This document shows, piece by piece, positions 22,490-35,200 of a stretch of 64,000 bases of DNA. How positions within the stretch are numbered: the first letter of the stretch is position 1; every line of letters starts with the position of its first letter. This DNA comes from Oscheius sp. JU75 (Eukaryota; Nematoda; Chromadorea; Rhabditida; Rhabditidae). Made by a program: the position numbers and the translations under genes. Location of the stretch: positions 7,254,001 through 7,318,000 of the forward strand of contig JASJZC010000004.1 in the NCBI GenBank assembly GCA_037178855.1, written 5' to 3'. Below the pieces are notes generated by a model that worked only from the letters and a program-made list of their open reading frames with translations, was not told the origin of the DNA and ran no database searches.

Positions 22490-24605
22490 ATGAGTAAGAC
22501 CAACAACTACCGTCGCTACAATCCTCTCCTCGATGAATGGGTCATCGTGGCTGCCAACCGGGTCAACCGACCATGGCAGGGAGCTCAGACTGAGAGCCCC
22601 GACTCCGGGTTCCAGAAGACTGAAGGTCTGAATCAGCTGGCTCCGGGAGGAACAAGAGCCAATGGTCTGGTGACGCCGAACTATCTGTCAACATACGTCT
22701 TCGAGAATGATTTTCCTTGTTTTACAAATTTTGAGGAGACTGAGGGTGAGACAGGGATTGAGAGAAAGCGGATGAGGGTTTCAGAGCCAGCAGCGGATGA
22801 CCCACTGTTTAGACAGGAGACGATTCGTGGGACCTGTAGGGTGAGTTGTTTAACAGACTCTCTGTCACTGTCACTCTCTAGTCTCCCATGTGACTGTTGC
22901 TCTCACTATCTTTTTCATTTACTCTCAAGCTCTACCCCTGCTATAGTCGCTATCACCGTCTCTGTCTCTCTTTCCGAACATGATTCCAAGGTTACTAGCA
23001 CTGTCCCTCAGTGTGTGGGTCTCCTGGTCCATATCACTGCCACTATCACGGTCTTTCCCTCTATATCTGTCTCTTGACTCTCCTACTTCTCATCTATTGG
23101 ACTGTTCTTGAGATCTCTTCAGTGCCCTCACCTCTCTATCGTGACACTGTCTTATATCCAGTATAATTTTTTACCGTCTTGTCGATTCGTCTGTCAGCTA
23201 CAGATATGTGAAAGAGTAGAGACCAGAGTGACTGAGAGATACAGTGGCAAGGACAAAGACTTGCTGCGACAGTTTTCTGAGTTTCAATAGACAGTAACTA
23301 TCTCTGTACTCCCTCACTCTCACTCTAGTATTGTCATTCACTGCTTCTGTTAGCTACTTTCGACTGACTCTACCTCTGTAACTGTCTCGTAATTTTTCTT
23401 ATAGCTGAAAGAGTCTGGACATAACTTGAGAAAAAGACAGACTGGACCAGAGACAGAGACAATCACAGCTTATCTGAGTCCCTCACCCGTCTCAACTCGA
23501 AGTATACTTGCAGGTAATCTGCTACCACCCCAACACCGAGAAAACCCTGGCCACAATGACAGAAGACGAGGTTCTGGCAGTTGTCAAAGTCTGGATTCAA
23601 CAGTTTATCGAGCTCAAGGAGCGATTCTCCTGGGTCCAGGTACAAAAACGGTCATGCATGGTGACTTTCCCAGATTTTCGAGAACCGAGGAGCAGCCGTT
23701 GGCTGCTCCAATAGTCATCCACACTCCCAGCTCTGGGCTGGAGACTTTCTACCCACTTTACCGGCTCGAAAAGACCTAAATCAGAAGCATTATTACGAAA
23801 AACATGGCAGGCCGATGCTTTTGGACTACTTGAAGCAAGAAGTAGGTCGAGTAATCCGCATAGAAAAATAGATTTTTAGCTCAAAAAACAGGACAGAATC
23901 GTGCTGACAAACGATCATTGGACAGTGCTGGTGCCTTTTTGGGCCTTTTGGCCTTTTGAGACACTATTATTGCCGAATAGACACGTCAAAAACATGGATG
24001 AGTTAACAGAAGAAGAAAGAATCTCTTTGGCAAGGATCCTCAAGCAACTTGTCATCAAATATGACAACATTTTTAGGGTGAGTTGAGACAAACCGTTTAC
24101 CGTTTACTTCGGTTATATCTCGTTACTGGGCCATTTTCGGCTAGAAAATTGAGAAATAGGGTTCATAAAATGGAAACATTCACAGGAAAAGTGTAGGAAA
24201 GCGCCAGAGCAAGTAAAAAAAAGTGGAGATTTATAGTGAAACAATACCAAACATTGTGCGCTGTGGACGTCTCCCGAATCAAACAACTCTTTCAGTGCAC
24301 CTTCCCTTACAGTATGGGCTTCTCCGGATCTCCTACAGGCAAATTCTTGGGCCAGGACGACAGTCATTGGCAGCTACATGCCGCTTTTCATCCTCCCCTC
24401 CTCCGGTAAGCCTTAACACCGCAAATAATAGAAAGAGGCTTACAGATCAGCTACTATTCCCAAATACAAGGTATCTGGCTATTTTTCCCATTTTGACACA
24501 TTTTAGGCCGGGTACGAGATCTTCTCGGAGCCGCAGAGAGACATTACGCCGGAAAAGGCGGCCGAGATTATTAGGATCCAGTCCGAAGAGCATTTTAGTC
24601 GATAA
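22490..24605 (+). CDS. GALT: Galactose-1-phosphate uridylyltransferase
   Basis: Leloir-pathway enzyme that exchanges UMP between UDP-glucose and galactose-1-phosphate in the cytosol. Seven exons (22490-22840, 23514-23639, 23674-23841, 23880-24077, 24296-24405, 24446-24470, 24507-24605) give 358 residues; human GALT has 379. Family blocks are [41 protein letters not shown], and [18 protein letters not shown] with the catalytic HPH triad at residues 174-176 (family usual GCSNPHPHGQ). [44 protein letters not shown] and a C-terminal [11 protein letters not shown] follow. Exon 6 is a 25-base microexon. The first intron is 673 bp of TCTGTC-rich sequence. The ATG follows an acceptor-like TTTCCAG by six bases. 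The stop lies 23 bases from the METTL6 stop on the other strand. Confidence 0.96.
24446..24470 (+). other. 25-base microexon of GALT
   Basis: It lies between TTACAG and GTATCTGG and contributes the residues SATIPKYK, joining PPLLR to AGYEIF. Without it the frame is lost. Confidence 0.75.
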
Positions 24606-24628
24606 AGTTTTAAAATTCCTGTAAGCCT

Positions 24629-25712
24629 TTATTTAATCCTCTTAAACCGGGCCTGAACAAAAATTCTCGGGACGTTGACGGTCCTCTGATGGTAGGTCTG
24701 TCTGTGGAGATATTCACAGCGTTCCGTCTCAAAGCCGGCAGTCTCAAACAGGCTTGTGAGCTCTTCTGTTTTGAAGTAAAAGGCCCGGGTTCCGTCCTGT
24801 CGGACATAGAAACGGTCGGCCAGTTTGGCGCCTCGGCCGAAGCTGATCATCGCGTAGTCGTTGATGCCGTAGTCGCGAACAATGACGGAGCCGCCGATCT
24901 GAAAGATCGACTTTCTTTGAGACCCAACGAAAAAACACTCAGAAAGGGGGGAAGCAAGCAAGAAATTGAGCTCAATCGGTCCGGACTCAGGATGCTCGAG
25001 CAACATTTACGCATTTAATAGTGAAACTACGGCTTACCTTGACGAATTTGATCATATTTTCCACGGCCTGCTGCTGTTTGTCCGGATGGATTGCCGAGAG
25101 AACGAAGATGAGCGTCGCCAGATCTGCTTCTTGTCCAAAAGGGTTCCTTTCCATTGACTGGGTGAGGTCAATCACGTCGGATTCGACTGCAATCTGGCCA
25201 TTTTGAGTCAAAAAAGCTGGGGAAGCCGAACCTGTAGCTCTTCCGCTCGTTTCTTCAGCAGCTGGACGGCATTTTTCGAAAAATCGAAGCCCTGGAGTCG
25301 TAGATTTGGGTAGGCGGAGGCTAGAGGGAAAAGCATCTGTAAACAGACCACTTCTGCTGATTTTTTAGGTAGTAATTACGTTTCCGACACCACAGCCAGC
25401 CTCCAAATAGGTGATCTCGGCTGTGAGATCTATTCCGACACAGAGATCTTGGACTTCTTTGGGGCTCCAGTTGCGATCCTTAAAGAAATTGTCCTTGTTC
25501 CGGTGATAAAACCGATCCCAGTTGGCCTGAGCCTCCAGCTCGAGTTTGTTCTGCTTGAACGGAGTCACTAGATCCTGAAAAATGGGTCGCAGAATTGATA
25601 AACAGCCCTTTCCCACCTGCTTTTTCAGTTTTTCCAAGTCTTCTTCTGTCAGCTTACGTGAATCCGGCATGGGTATGCTCTGGGCTATCCCTGGACCATC
25701 CTCCTCAGTCAT
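24629..25712 (-). CDS. METTL6: tRNA N3-methylcytidine methyltransferase, METTL6-like
   Basis: SAM-dependent enzyme expected to make m3C at position 32 of tRNAs (serine tRNAs for METTL6). Exons 25617-25712, 25380-25574, 25232-25336, 25038-25193 and 24629-24898 give 273 residues. RKLTEEDLEKLKKQ and FKQNKLELEAQANWDRFYHR precede NFFKDRNW. Motif I EAGCGVGN lies at residues 90-97. LIFVLSAIHPDKQ, RDYGINDYAM and FYVRQDGTRAFYF follow, all closely matching human METTL6. The ATG at 25712 directly follows TTTTCAG, so it may be the start of a trans-spliced message. An in-frame upstream exon (25836-25916; Lys/Glu-rich) is possible but has a weak donor. The gene is convergent with GALT and divergent from RRP5. 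Confidence 0.94.
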
Positions 25713-26236
25713 CTGAAAAGTTTTGATGCACAAGAGCATTTTTGAGGGGAGAAATAGAATGTTTCTGAAGAAATCTGGAAAAAAATGCAATTCAAATTTA
25801 AAAAAAGTCCGCCCAAAATACGTGGTGCGAAAAACATCGTGATTTGAACTTTCTGCTGTTTCTTCTAGCAATTTCTTCTGCTTCTCTCGGTCTTTTTCTT
25901 GCAGATTTACTCGCATTTCTTACTCTAAAATTTTAGAGATAAACAGGAAAACGTATCAGTGCATGCGCAATATCAAATCAGTAAAAATATTAGCCGCTTC
26001 TGATCACTATAGCCATGAAAATCTTTTCTCTCTATTTTGACGTAGTAATGTCCTGCTTTTAATATCTTTTTAATTGAAGAACCTGATCAAAAGTAGGAAA
26101 AAGAAGTTTTAACCAAAAAAGCAAGAAACTGCGCTCCAACTTCATCACAGTCCTTTGACTTTGAACTTCATTTTCAGCCCCTTCTCTCCCAATTTTTTTC
26201 GCCCATTCCCATTTTTCAATTAAACAGAAGCTTTAG
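25713..26236. other. Divergent promoter region between METTL6 and RRP5
   Basis: About 520 bp separates the two ATGs, or 320 bp if METTL6 starts at 25916. The sequence is AT-rich. CTTTAG lies immediately before the RRP5 ATG. No specific motif was recognised. Confidence 0.55.
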
Positions 26237-29200
26237 ATGGGTATAGCAGAGCCCGAGGTAGACTTCCCGCGTGGCGGAGTGCCGTCAACCGGGCCTAAAA
26301 CGGCCAGCAAGAGCAAGACGACCTCGAAGCGCAAAGATGAGGATGCTCTTTTCGGCGATGGAACAAAGGTACCCTGTTTTTTTGAGATATTATGCCCAAA
26401 AAACGATTCAGAAGAGCAAAACCGTCCAGACTGGCATAAAAAAATCCACGGAGGAGAAAAAAAAGGCCGACAAGACGACGGCCTGGACCAAGCCGATCAC
26501 TCTGGATCTGCTGACAGAGGGCGTTTGTGGTGTCGGCGTCGTTCGTGAGGTATTTCACCATTTTTTTTTTTAACGAAATGACCTTAATTTCCAAGATCAA
26601 CGACGATCATCTGATTATGGAGACAAGTGACAGCTGCCGAGTACGTCTCCCAGCCAATCAGGTAGCTTTTAGGCTCTATTTTTTCTTGATTTCTTGTAGA
26701 GGACAGGCTGAAAGACAATAAGATTCACAATTCATTTCCAGATCGGTAAGCAGTTTACGGACCACCTCAAGAAGGAGCAGCTCTCCCTGGATGAGGTCTT
26801 CCGCGTCGGACAGATGATTCCCTTCCGCGTCACCAAGCGCATGGAGAAGACTATCAACAAGGGCAAGAAGAAGAAGTCCACCACGCTTCCCGTGGTCACC
26901 TGTGATCCCTCGAAGCTCAATAGTCATCTCGTTCCGAGCCAGCTCGTCTCCGGACTCGTCATTCACTCTATTGTCGAGACGATGGAGGAAAAAGGTGAAT
27001 ATTTTTAGGATTTGGCTCTGAGCCAGGGATCTATGGTTGACAAACAGTCGCTCTAACCACTAGGCCATCTAAACAATTTCCATTTCCAGGCTACGTTCTC
27101 GACATTGGACTCCAATCTGCCAAGGGATTCCTCCCGCTCGACAAGGCTCCCACCGAGAAACTGCTCTCCGGACAGCCCCTGGTCGTCCGAATCGAATCGA
27201 GCACCTCCAGAGTGGTCAAGGTTTCTGCCTTCGTCGAACAGGTACCTATTTTTGTTCTTATTTTTACAAGAAAAATCAGGACACCCTCTCGGCCGATGCG
27301 TGCGAGAAGCTCAAGCTGAATCACCTGATGCCGGGAACGATTATCGAATGTGATCCGGTGGTTGAAGATCCCCATGCGGCTGGAGTCTTTGTCACGATTG
27401 GGAATGGTAAGTGTGGCCATTTTCGTCGTGAGATGGATCCGAACCCGGGTCGTTCTGTTATTATTTCTAAAGAAAACCCACTAGGCCAATTTGTTTTGAG
27501 CTCAACGCTGACCCGGATCCGAACCCGGGTCCTTCCAGTAGCATTCTATGACAATATTCATTAGGCCACTTAGACATTTCCTGTTTTTGGGTGTTTTCGC
27601 AGCCTTAGACGGTTCAAAAATCTCGCTAAAGCGTTGCTTCTTTTCCATTTTGTAGGTTTTTTTTTAAAGTAAATTAGAATATGCAAGCATTTTGGGGCAT
27701 TTCCGGTCTCTGAATATGGTTATAGCGCATAAAAGACTTGGCGAAGCAGTTGGTGTATTGGCAAGAGACGCCATCTGAAAACCAGATGACCCGGGTTCGA
27801 TCCCTGTAAGTGACAAACTTTTTTAACAAGCTATTTTGAGAAGAAAAAGGCGAAGGCGTAGAGAGAGCTCCTAAAGTGAGAACTAAACAGTTTTGCAAGA
27901 TCCTTAACCCCCAAAAAGGCCTAATCCGACCTAATTACCCGCAATATTCCCAGATATTCGTGCCTTCGTGGCCCGTCGGCACCTCCCTCCACGTCTCCGT
28001 GCCGACACCTCCCGTCTGGTCAAGTCTTTCCGCAGTGTCGTGATGTTCTGTCAGCAGAATTCCAACCTCCTCGTCCTCTCAGCCCATCCGGATATCGTGG
28101 CTATTAGCAAGCCCGAGAAGAGACAGAGCTTTGAGGGTCTCGAGGTTGGAGACAAGCTGGTCTGCAGCGTCCTGGACGTGATTCCGACGAAATTCAATGT
28201 GACTTTTGCCCTGCCAGCCGGAGCTGATGGCAAGGCCAGTCTCGTAACGGCCTCCTGTTCAAAAGCCTATCTGCACAAGGCTGAAGAATGCGGTAATTAT
28301 GGATCTTTTTTGGTCATAAAATTGACGATTTTTACAGAAACGTACTACAAAATCGGATCCGAGCACGAATGCCGAGTCGTTGATTTCCGCTACGCTGAAA
28401 GAAGCGTGATTGTGGCGACGAGAAAAGATATTCTGAAGCAGAAGATGATCTCTTATAGGGTAAGTTTAAGGACATTTGGAAAGCCTGAATCAAAGGCCTG
28501 CTTTCTAGTGTCTGTAACATTAGAAGTACTGGGTAACCTGTCTTTCGATTTGTAGGGCCCAGTTTCGCAGCTCTTTGTGGCTTAGAATTGATCGCAGGTG
28601 GCTGCGCCGCTTTCCCAGTAGCTGTTCCCTCCACAACTGGCTGGTCCTCTTGTCTCCTGACATGTAATGGCTTGTTGTTGCTGACAGCATTTTTAGGTAT
28701 TAGTGTTGACATGCTGTGCGGGCACCATGACAGACGCACGGACATTGTTGCGATTTAGTAAAGAAGGATATCTGTTTCAGTGATATTTTTGTTTTTATCT
28801 CGATTATTTCTATCAGTGAAATTGGCTGACGCGGTCTATAAGAGATAGAATGATGAAGCAGATCGTGATGAGCACCAGATAACTTCAGAAATTGAGTGAA
28901 ACATGGTAGATTGACAACTCGCTCGTTAGACATTTGGGTAATGTCACTGCCTAATAAGTACGCAAATCAGAAAGACGCGCGGGGTAGGATTTGTCAAAAA
29001 GATAAACCTTTCGTTTCGTCAAAGGAAAAAAAGTTCTAACCCACACGGAAGTCGAACTCGAGTCGTTTTTCATTTGATAATACGCACTTTCATGGAGATA
29101 ATACGCAACCGCCTTAGATATGCTTTAAACTGACCATTAGACCCACCAAAGCCTTGGCAACATCTTCAAATAGACTAAAGTTATTGCTATCTCTGTAAAA

Positions 29201-32200
29201 AAAAAAATCGATCTTTAGGGCTTAAAAAAATGGCCATTTTCATAGCGTAACCCTAAGCCAAACCTATTTCCCCACTTTATAACCCTTCTTTTCCAGGATG
29301 CCATCCCCGGCGAACTGGTCAAAGCCATCGTCACAAAGCCCAATGCTGCTGGCGTCAACGCTCTGATTTTCGGCACTATTCGCGGCTTTATGCCCCTGCA
29401 CCTCATCTCCGACAAGGCCGTCTCGATCGAGAAGACCTATCCCATCGGTATTTCCCTTTTTTTTAAACTTAAAACACTCATTTTTAGACAAAGAATTCCA
29501 ATGTCGCATCTTAAATGTGGACACCGAGAGGAAACAGGTCACCTTATGCGCCAAACCCGCTCTTCTGAAGCACAGTGGAGCCAAGATTAACGCCTATAGC
29601 GAAGTCTTTGTGGGAAAGACGGCCGTCGGGATCATTACCAAAGTTTTCCCCACTGGAGCACTTCTGGTCGTCTTCTACAACAATGTTCTCGGGGTCCTGC
29701 CGGCACAGGAAGCCAAGAAACTTGGCAGTAAGGCTGTGTAAGTTTTTGATACTTTTATAAAACGCAATCACGTACTTTCTTGTCGTTTCGGGATCAATGT
29801 ACGCTCCAATAATGAGCGTAATTTAGTGTTTTTCGTTCGGTTCAATACAGAAACGAATAAAAACCGCCGAGAAACGGCAAATTACGTTTCATTTTGGTGC
29901 AAAAATGTCTTGCGACGAAAATGACCCGCTGAACAACTAGGTGTAGAATTTACCAAAAATGACGAAAATTTGCAGAAAAGACAAGTCGGTCCACGTGAAA
30001 GTGACCTCCGTCGATGAGGAAGCCAACAAGATTCAGCTCATCGTAGCGGCTGAGGAGGAAACTGCTGGGGCGGAGGAGGAGCCGACCAAGGTGGAGGAAA
30101 AGAAGAAGGAAACGGAAAAGACCAAAAAGATGGCTGTGGAGAAGAAGGAAACGAAGGAGGAGATGGAGGAGGAGGAAGATAAGAAGGTGAGGCTTGCATT
30201 TGCAGAATTGGAGGTGGTTATGCAGCAAAAAGAACATGATTATAATTTCGCTAATTATACGTGAGTCTGTTTGGGAGGTGCGTCTTTTTGAGAATGTTGT
30301 CTCTGTCAGTAGCTCGACTCTACCTGTTACAAGCCCCTACGGGGCATCAGCCAAACTTGTAAGAGAAAGCGCTTCGGCTTTTGCAGAAAACTTCTCCTAT
30401 CTTAGAATCCGCATCAAGGACTGTAGACGTTGCAAATTCGTAAGAGCAGCCACATCTGGCATTATTTTTGACAGCTTGTTGGACCTTGTTAAGGCACAAA
30501 CTCTTTTTAGTTTTTGGGAAAAGATTGTAGAACAGTTTGTGCTGTTATAGCCATTGCCAAAGCTTGACATTACGTATTTTCAGTTACGCGAAATTGCGTA
30601 CGGTATTATAATGGCTTTTAAATAAAATTTTTGTACGCAATTTCGCGTAATTGAAAATACATAGTCAAACTTTGGCAACGGTTATACACGCCTGAGATTG
30701 TCGTCTTTTTATATTAACTTTGGTCACATTACGCCAGCATAATCTTCCCCTAACTACCTAGATTGGGTCTTTCCTCTACATTCACTCTTCACACTGTTGC
30801 CTGACCATTTTCCCTTCCAGAGCCCCTCCAAGCGAAGCATCAAAAACTTCAACATATACACTGGAACCCTCTCCGGCCAATGGGATCCAAAAGAAGCCGG
30901 CTCCTTTTGCTTCAAAATCAAGCTCCCAGGCGATCATCTAGGTCCGTTTTTTGCCCATTTTCCCGTTTAGAGGTTTATTTTTTAAGGCCGTCTTCATGTC
31001 TCAGAGCTCCCATCGAAATATCTGACTGGATCGGACATTTGCGGCCAGTTTTTGAAGAAAAATCTCGACAAGAAGGTCAATGTCAAAGTCATCGGATTCA
31101 CCACTCTTCAAAATGACGGGGCTGAAAAGGTATTTCGATTTCGGATCCCATTTTTAATAACATTATTCCAGGTTCGAGTCTGTGAGCTGACCATGTCAGA
31201 GGCGAAGCTCGTCCAGACTAGAGTAAGGGAGAAGTTACTCGGATATAGGCAGAAATACAAGGTTTGTTGGGGTTTTTTGGCCAGTACAGACAGACAATCA
31301 GCGAGAAAGACAGCGAGGGAACAATAGACAGACAGTAAAACGCCGGTAAATACTTGACTGTAGACAGTGTCAGCAATAGTCATGAACTGATCACCGGGCC
31401 ATAGAGTATACAGAGTGACAGTGATAGAGTCAGAAACCTGACAGAAACACTAAGAGAGAAAGTAACAGGCAGAAAGTGACACTCGCAGAATCAGTACACA
31501 CTGGACAGAGACAGCTGGTGACAGTGAGTAATAGGAGATAGTAGTCAAGGAGACTGATAGTGACAGAAAGTGACAGTACAATACACAGTAGACAGACAAT
31601 ATAGAGACAGCAACTGATAATACAGAACACAGTAGACACCGCGATATACAGTACTGAGATAGCACAATTTCCCTCGGTAGTCGGGCAACAGAGACAGTCG
31701 ACGGAACTGGTGAACTGAACAGTAGTCGAGAGTCGAGGAACTGTCAGGAGATTGTAGTCGAGAGACAGGTAGTATATGTGTGTACTGTGCCTGTTAGTGG
31801 ACAGTGGCAGAGACAATGGAGTGAGAGACAGTTTGGGTAAGGACTACAGGCTCTAGAAACTGAACAGTAATCAAGAGTCACGCAAGAGACTAAGACGGTA
31901 GAAGGTAGTCGAGGGAGAGGAACAGTTTGAAACAAGCTACTGGATGGAACAGAGTGACAGACAGTAGAGTGAGAGATAGTTAGGTAAGGACTACTGCATT
32001 GGAGCAGACACTTCTAGAGACAGACAAGGTAGTCTAGAGACAGTAATCGAGAGACTGAAATATTCAAACAATGTTCAAATTTCCAGAAAGGAGAAATCGT
32101 GACCTGTTTCGTCTCCTCCTCGGCCAAAGATCCTATGCATGTCCGCGTTGATCTGAGCCCAATTGCCGGCGGAGTGATTCCGAGAGAACAGCTCACCGCT

Positions 32201-35200
32201 GATATGGTATTTTTTTCTATTTTCGACACAAAATATGCGATTTTAGCTGAAAAATTCGGAAGAAGGCGATAACAGAACCTGCTCAATGATCCAGGCCAAA
32301 GTCAACGCTGTGACGAAGAAGAAGGGCAGGCTACAGCTCAATTTGACGCCGGTCGAGGTGGAGGAGAAGGAAATCAAGAATGAGGTGAGGTTACGGTAGC
32401 AAAATGATCATTTCAATCGCTTTAAAAGGTAGATATAGCCCTGAAGGCCTGGGTAAGAAACGGAAACATTGGGAACACATTTTGTCGCTTAAAAGTTGAC
32501 CAAAGAGAGTAGTTAAGACGCCCAGAACTTGACAAAGTTCGTGTTACGAAAAAGTTAAGACCAAAGTTGTCGAAGTTGAAAGTAGGCTTCTACTCCGACA
32601 ATCAGACAAGGTCATAAGTCTAGCTTTTCAATGGTTTCGACCCCGCTAAAGCCTGATTTAAATGCAACAAGAATGCAAAATCTTGTCAACATCCAGTGTA
32701 ATCCTTTTGCAAGAAAGCCCTGTCAGAAAGCTAGTGGAAATGAGTCTAAACAAGCCGATTATTGTCACAAGAAACTATTTCAAAATGTGAATAAATCCTG
32801 CCAGAGTTCTACTAAAACCCATTCCCCCGAGAACCAGATCAGAAAATGCTCCGAAAGAACCCTTTTACGTCGACTAAAACCCTCTTTCTCTAATCATAGA
32901 ATTTTAGGGCTTCGAGATGGGCCAGCTGCTCACAGCCCGTGTCCTCAACGTCAACCAGGTCAATTTCGGTGTCTCGGTCAGTTTTTTCCCGTCTTTCTCA
33001 CGAAAAATCTTCATTCTTTAGATTCAGCTCGCCTCGGGACAGCAGGCCATTCTCGGTCCAACCGGCGTCTCCGAGAACTACGAGCGCGTCGGGCAGCATC
33101 TGAAAAAGTTCAAAAAGGGCGAACTTTTCCGATTCGTGGCACTTCGGAGAGACGAGGAGCCCCGCCGTTACCATGTGATCACGGAGGGGCGCTACCGGCA
33201 GTATCGGAAGGATCCGGAGAGCAAGGAGGCGACGGCCCTGTTGACCAGCTTGGAGGCCGTGATTGCTAGGAAAGGAGAGTCGGTGCAGGGATTCTTGTGC
33301 TACAACAGTGGACCGGATTACTCCTTGGTAGAAATTGGACCAGGAATTAGGGGAAGTGTCAAGAAAAACTCGGTGTAAGTTGACAGTTTTATTAAGGCTT
33401 TAAGGTTAGAAGTAAGTGAAAAACCCCTAAATTGTAGTCAAGCGCGAGCTTCGTTCGATTCCCGCGCACCTTAAATCCTTTTCCCTGCTCATGACATTCT
33501 CTAGCGGTCACCCAGGACGTATTTTGCATCATTAGTTGGACCAGGAAAACCTGCAATTTTTATGCCAATGACTCGACAAAATTGTGAGAAAATTCTGGTG
33601 GTTACAGATGCCCAAAAGACGAGTAACTTTCTTACTTTTTCGCCTATTCAAACCCCCTTATAAATCTGCTATTTTGAGGGTACAAAATCTGCCTCTGAAC
33701 TCTGTGCTCTCGGTCAAGATCAAGGACATTGATGAATCAAAGAAGAAGGTTTATCTCTCGTTTGAAAAGGTCCTCTTCAACACTCCGGAATCGGTCAGTT
33801 TCCCGTCTTCTTTCGCGTTCAAGAACTACAACTTTAGGCCGAAAAAGAGCCCGAAGAGCCTGTCTGTCTGAAGCGTAAAATCGAGCTCTCGACGCGAATT
33901 CTCCAGAGTGCCGAGCAGGGCGAGAAGATCGAAATGGAGGACCCTGGTTTCGAGTGGGATAATGCCGGATTCACGCCAGACGATCTGGCCGCTGTAGGAA
34001 AAATTGAATCTGCCACCGCCGGCGCCAAATCTGCCGAGGAACCGCCGAAAAAGAAAGGTAAATTTGAATTTTGACGCCAAAATAATCTTTTGAAATTTGT
34101 AGTCAAAAAGACTGCAATTGAGAAGGAACGCGAGCTCGCTGCCCGGGAAATCGCCCTGGCTGAGGATCAGATTGAGACGGATGAGGATTTCGCAAGGCTG
34201 GTGAGAAATGAGCCCAATTCGGCCGCCGTCTGGATCCGATACATGTCGCACTTTTTGGAGAAGGGCGATTTGGAGAAGGCCCGAGCTACGGCGGAGAGAG
34301 CTCTCACGGTCATTGGTTACAGGTTGGTCGTTTTTACAAACCAAAAATACTGCTAAAAGATGTCTATAAAATTGACACAAACTGTAGAGGCTGGAAAACA
34401 CCTATCTCCCATTGGTGTACTACAATAATTTCACGTGAAAACCGTAGTGAAATACCGATAAAACGGGTCATCCTCCTTGTTTTCTTATTAAATTTAAGCC
34501 TAAGCCACGTCCAATTTTAGAGAAGAGACCGAGCTCTTTAACCTCTGGACCGCCTATCTGAACATGGAGGTCGCCTTCGGTGACCCGGAGGCCACTAAAA
34601 CCATCTTCGAGAGGGCCTGTGGCAACGCGGACAGCCTGAAAGTCCACAAGCAGATGGCTGCCATCTTCATCGCCAACGAGAAAATTGAGGTCTTTATACT
34701 TTTTTTCCCACTAAACAACGGGCTAAAAATTGCAGGAAGCCGATGAGATCTTTACCGTGATGGTACGCAAATTCCGGGCTTCCTCGGACGATGTTTGGTA
34801 CCTCTACGCGGACCATTTAATGGCCACCGAGCGCGCTCAGGAGGGGCGCGAGCTCCTCCAACGAGCCCTGGCCAGTGTGCCCAAGATTCGACGTAAATTA
34901 TGCTGCATTTCGTGTCAAAATTGGTATTTAGATTCCCAACTGATCAGCCGTTTTGCTCAGCTCGAGTACCAGAAGGGAGATGCGGAGAGGGGTAGGACGC
35001 TTTTCGAGAGCCTCGTCACTGCCTACCCGAAGAAGACAGATTTGTGGATGGTCTACGCGGACTTTTCGCTCAAGTATAATGGAATTGAGATTGCTAGGTA
35101 AGTAGTTTTTGAAGGAGATGAGGACTGGTAGCATTGGTTTTAGGCTGTAAATTGACCGAAAACGACGATATTTGGATATTTTCGTTACAGGGATAGGCTA

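Noticed and set aside
31430..31816. Minus-strand Ser/Leu/Cys-rich frames that look like membrane segments
   Set aside because: They are translations of the GACAG-type repeat in an RRP5 intron.
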